A DNA stretch of 64,000 bases from Zonotrichia leucophrys gambelii. Taxonomy: Eukaryota; Chordata; Aves; Passeriformes; Passerellidae. Below the pieces are notes generated by a model. The model was given only the letters and a program-made list of their open reading frames with translations, searched no databases and was not told the origin of the DNA. The translations under genes were made by a program, and so were the position numbers. Positions 63,957 to 64,000 of this stretch are shown piece by piece (positions within the stretch are counted from its first letter, which is position 1; each line of letters begins with the position of its first letter). The DNA lies in contig NC_088178.1 in the NCBI RefSeq assembly GCF_028769735.1, positions 11,806,857 to 11,870,856 of the forward strand, in the 5' to 3' direction.

Positions 63957-64000
63957 CCAGGGACACTCCTGCTCCCGCCCGGGGTCCCTGAGCGCCCGCA
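63749..64000. promoter_or_regulatory. CpG island at right edge
   Basis: Base composition changes within about 20 bases from AT-rich to very GC- and CpG-rich (many CGCG, CCGCC and GCGGC runs) and stays so to the window end. Such islands usually mark vertebrate promoters and first exons. The island is cut by the window end, so its full size is unknown. Confidence 0.85.

Noticed and set aside
1..64000. CRISPR arrays, tRNA or rRNA genes
   Set aside because: No regularly spaced repeats, no tRNA cloverleaf motifs that I could recognise and no rRNA-like sequence. A tRNAscan or covariance-model run could overturn this for small RNAs.

Overview
The window looks like nuclear DNA of a vertebrate, most likely a bird and perhaps a songbird. 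Most of it is AT-rich single-copy sequence without long open frames. It carries CR1-type LINE 3' ends at about 5.53 kb and 52.2 kb, a compact class II-like endogenous retrovirus at 59.7-62.95 kb, and a sharply bounded CpG island at the right edge (from 63.75 kb). There is no operon-like coding density, no rRNA, no tRNA that I could recognise, and no CRISPR array. The species call is an inference from repeat types and base composition.

Layout. Positions 1-24 kb are intergenic or intronic, with a MITE-like inverted repeat at 153-303, one CR1 fragment and two splice-bounded candidate exons. At 24.1-25.0 kb two protein-like blocks lie on the minus strand; they are the best coding evidence in the window, but I cannot name the gene. 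From 25 to 59.7 kb the sequence is again intron-like, with scattered segments that have an acceptor before and a donor after them on the minus strand (30.6, 38.5, 49.1, 51.5 and 54.9 kb) and two on the plus strand (27.8 and 51.9 kb). It also holds several GC-rich blocks (34.2, 40.4, 42.1 and 43.8 kb), a 24-A tract and some short tandem duplications. The CpG island has a donor-like site facing left. One consistent reading is therefore that a minus-strand gene starts at the right edge and its introns fill much of the window; this is unproven.

The best-defined object is the retroviral element. Two LTRs of 667 and 682 bp are flanked by the same 6-bp target duplication. Each has a TATA box and a polyadenylation signal, and a polypurine tract abuts the 3' LTR. 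The 1.9-kb interior has no recognisable gag, protease or polymerase. It consists of a GC- and CpG-rich leader with duplicated hairpin motifs and a short frame resembling the membrane-anchor end of an envelope gene. The LTRs agree closely over U3/R but differ strongly in U5. No gene system with a clear joint function can be assembled from this window, and most exon calls are hypotheses that need RNA or homology data.
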